NCBI GenBank assembly: GCA_963580095.1 | Contig: CAUZJQ010000247.1 | Span: 1-6,647, forward strand | DNA: 6,647 nt | Origin: CAJWLW01 sp963580095 | GTDB lineage: Bacteria; Verrucomicrobiota; Lentisphaeria; JABSQK01; CAJWLW01 | Direction of reading: 5' to 3' | Shown here: positions 4,868 through 6,647 of the stretch, in pieces | Layout: every line of letters begins with the position of its first letter | Numbering within the stretch: the first letter of the stretch is position 1 | Translations under genes and position numbers: made by a program | Notes under the pieces: model-generated | What the model was told of the DNA's origin: nothing | Seen by the model: only the letters and a program-made list of their open reading frames with translations | Database searches by the model: none

Positions 4868-6633
4868 TTCGTTTTATAAGGCCATGGCTGGACGTTGGCG
4901 CGCACCGCCCATTTTTCCCATTTGGCGAGCAGCTCCTCGACCTTCTCGGGGTTCTTGTCCGCGACGTCCTGCAATTCCGCGCGGTCGGTTTTCACGTTGT
5001 AGAGCTCCCAGCCAAAGTCCTTGACCTCGCGACCGGCTTGCCCCTTGCAAACTAATTTCCAGTCACCGTCCCGAATCGCGCAATTGAGGTGATGTTCGAA
5101 GTAGAGAGCGTCGCTACGCTCAAGAGACTTGCCAGAGAACGCTGGTCGCAGGCTCACGCCCTCGACCGGAATGATCTCGTGCTCGCCAAATTTCTTGGGA
5201 TAGACTTTGCCAGCCACGTCGGCACAGGTCGCCATGATGTCAATCACGTGTCCCGGCTGATGCTCCAGCTTACCGTTGCGCGACGGATCGATCCCGCTGG
5301 GCCAATGCACGATCAATGGCGTGGAGATACCGCCTTCATGGGCAAAGTGTTTGTATTCCCGAAACGGCGTGTTGGATACATTGGCCCAGCCTCGGCCGTA
5401 GCCGATGAAGGTATCTTCCGGACCCGCCATCACACCCGGTCCCGTCTTCAGCGGCCGCCCATCGCGCGTCTGCATCGGTGTCCAGATCTTTCGCTGCAGA
5501 TCGTCCGGCCCCATGGGTTTCAAGTCCGTGGCATAGCCGTTCCTGGGCGTGTAGCGACCGTAACCTTCGGCACATCCGCCGTTGTCCTGCAGGAAGAAGA
5601 TGAGTGTGTTGTCGAGCTCGCCCTGACGCTTCAACTCCGCGACGATGCGACCGATGCCTTGATCCATCGAATCGATCATGGCCGCGTAGACTTCCATATT
5701 GCGAGCTTCCCACGGCTTGTCCGCCACGTTTTCCCAGCTGTCGGACTGTGGTGAGAGTTCCGTGTCTGCCGTGACGAGCCCCAAGGTTTTCATCTTCGCC
5801 AACCGCGCCTCGCGAATCGGAGCAAAGCCCTTGTCGTACTTGCCCTTGTATTTCGCGATGTCGTGCGGCAGGGCGTGCATCGGCCAGTGCGCGGTGGTGT
5901 AGGCGGCATAAAGAAAGAACGGCTTGTCGGACGACTCGTCGGCGTGCTGTTTGAGGAACGTGACGGCGTTGTCGCTGATCGCGTCGGTATAGTAGTAGGT
6001 CTTCGGCTTGTACTTCGGATCGTTCACCGGAGTGATGTAGGTGTTGCCTCGACACAGCGTCGCCGGATCGTAGAAGCTACCTGCACCAGTGATCGTGCCG
6101 TAGAACTTCTCGAATCCACGTTGCAGCGGCCAATTATCCTTCGGTCCATCCGGACCGACGTGCCGCGTAACATGCCATTTGCCTGACATGTAGCGGCGAT
6201 ACCCCGCGGTGCTCAGCGCCTCGGCGATCGATACCACATTGCGCCCCAGTTCGCCGCGATAGCCTGGCAGCTTTTTGTCGCCGGTCATCAGCCCGATACC
6301 CGCCTGATGCTGATACACCCCGGACAGCAAGGCCGCGCGCGTTGGACAACACCGTGCGGTGTTGTAGAACTGCGAAAACCGCACTCCGTGATCGGCAAGC
6401 TGATCGAGATTGGGCGTGTTGATCTCACCGCCGTAACAACCGATGTCGGAGAAGCCCATGTCGTCGGACATGATCAGCACGATATTCGGTGCGTCGGCCG
6501 CCCGAGCGCTGCTTGCCCCGCACCAGCAATTCCCGGACGGTCTGTCTCCTCGGGGATTTTGGGGCTCAGAGCGGAGTGAGGAGGGTTTTGCTCGGACGAT
6601 GGGGCTGGTGCGACTGGCTTTGAGCTGACTCAT
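4864..6633 (-). CDS. Arylsulfatase, Cys-type S1 family, secreted-type
   Basis: This 589-residue enzyme of the alkaline-phosphatase-like superfamily should hydrolyse a sulfate ester, probably on a sulfated glycan or small aryl/sugar sulfate outside the cytoplasm. Catalytic features are complete: D57-D58 as calcium ligands in NIVLIMSDDMGFSD, C95 in CCPTRAALLSG as the formylglycine precursor, R99, K152 and H154 in GKWH, H249 in TTAHWP, D350-N351 in QDNGG, and K428-H429 before HEGGISTPLIVHWP. The ITGAGSFYDPATL segment and the ending WELYNVKTDRAELQDVAD resemble planctomycete S1_4-type arylsulfatases; the subfamily is recalled, not computed. Length is normal. The N-terminus is abnormal: residues 1-38 are polar, yet SARA-ADAPN looks like a signal-peptidase site. 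No alternative ATG, GTG or TTG start lies between residue 1 and D47. The frame is open upstream to the window edge and no Shine-Dalgarno precedes the ATG, so the true start may lie outside. Activation needs a formylglycine-generating enzyme encoded elsewhere. Confidence 0.9.
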   Translation of the reverse strand: MSQLKASRTSPIVRAKPSSLRSEPQNPRGDRPSGNCWCGASSARAADAPNIVLIMSDDMGFSDIGCYGGEINTPNLDQLADHGVRFSQFYNTARCCPTRAALLSGVYQHQAGIGLMTGDKKLPGYRGELGRNVVSIAEALSTAGYRRYMSGKWHVTRHVGPDGPKDNWPLQRGFEKFYGTITGAGSFYDPATLCRGNTYITPVNDPKYKPKTYYYTDAISDNAVTFLKQHADESSDKPFFLYAAYTTAHWPMHALPHDIAKYKGKYDKGFAPIREARLAKMKTLGLVTADTELSPQSDSWENVADKPWEARNMEVYAAMIDSMDQGIGRIVAELKRQGELDNTLIFFLQDNGGCAEGYGRYTPRNGYATDLKPMGPDDLQRKIWTPMQTRDGRPLKTGPGVMAGPEDTFIGYGRGWANVSNTPFREYKHFAHEGGISTPLIVHWPSGIDPSRNGKLEHQPGHVIDIMATCADVAGKVYPKKFGEHEIIPVEGVSLRPAFSGKSLERSDALYFEHHLNCAIRDGDWKLVCKGQAGREVKDFGWELYNVKTDRAELQDVADKNPEKVEELLAKWEKWAVRANVQPWPYKTK

Positions 6634-6647
6634 CGGGTCGCGTGCCT

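Noticed and set aside
5089..5754. 221-codon plus-strand ORF
   Set aside because: Antisense to the catalytic core of the full-length sulfatase, whose motifs DNGG and HEGG are encoded across this stretch; no independent support.
5336..6055. 239-codon minus-strand ORF in a different frame
   Set aside because: Alternative frame of the sulfatase gene with Arg/His-rich low-information content; the sulfatase frame explains the DNA fully.

Overview
The window looks like a planctomycete, or a closely related PVC-group bacterium, and probably comes from a metagenome-assembled genome. The reasons are two secreted-type sulfatase genes side by side, a very large exported DUF6055 (Svx/AvrXca-like) HExxH protein with a LamG-like domain, the C-terminal remnant of a planctomycete-style cytochrome/beta-propeller protein, and a palindromic repeat of a type I associate with planctomycete genomes. 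The organism assignment is inference; there is no rRNA or marker gene here.

Every gene I can support lies on the minus strand, so transcription runs from high to low coordinates. At 6633-4864 is a full-length Cys-type arylsulfatase. Its N-terminus is odd: a signal-peptidase-like site follows a polar stretch instead of a hydrophobic core. Its stop overlaps by ATGA the start of a second sulfatase (4867-4361). That gene keeps only its signal peptide and first metal-binding strand, about 65 residues, before running in frame into an unrelated tail of unknown origin. A 63-base stretch that I cannot assign follows, and then 80 codons of a cytochrome-family C-terminus without a start (4297-4055). Three bases after its stop, the 1271-residue DUF6055 protein begins (4051-236). 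It has a signal peptide, an HExxH metalloprotease-like domain, a short left-handed beta-helix-like repeat block, a LamG-like domain, a helical hairpin and a conserved-looking C-terminal tail.

Downstream of that gene (235-30) is a 206-base intergenic region. It holds a perfect 26-bp inverted repeat (132-199) and a second long imperfect hairpin (28-82). The second hairpin overlaps a strong Shine-Dalgarno and start codon belonging to a gene that runs off the left edge, of which only nine codons are seen. On the minus-strand RNA it would sequester both, so it is a candidate translational switch.

The tight spacings (ATGA overlap, 3-base gap) suggest an ancestral operon of sulfatase, sulfatase, cytochrome-like protein and DUF6055 protein. 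Its middle appears to have collapsed through deletion or rearrangement, or through a mis-joined assembly. The intact genes fit extracellular or periplasmic handling of sulfated glycans or glycoproteins, but no specific substrate can be read from the sequence. I see no tRNA, rRNA, CRISPR array, transposase or integrase.
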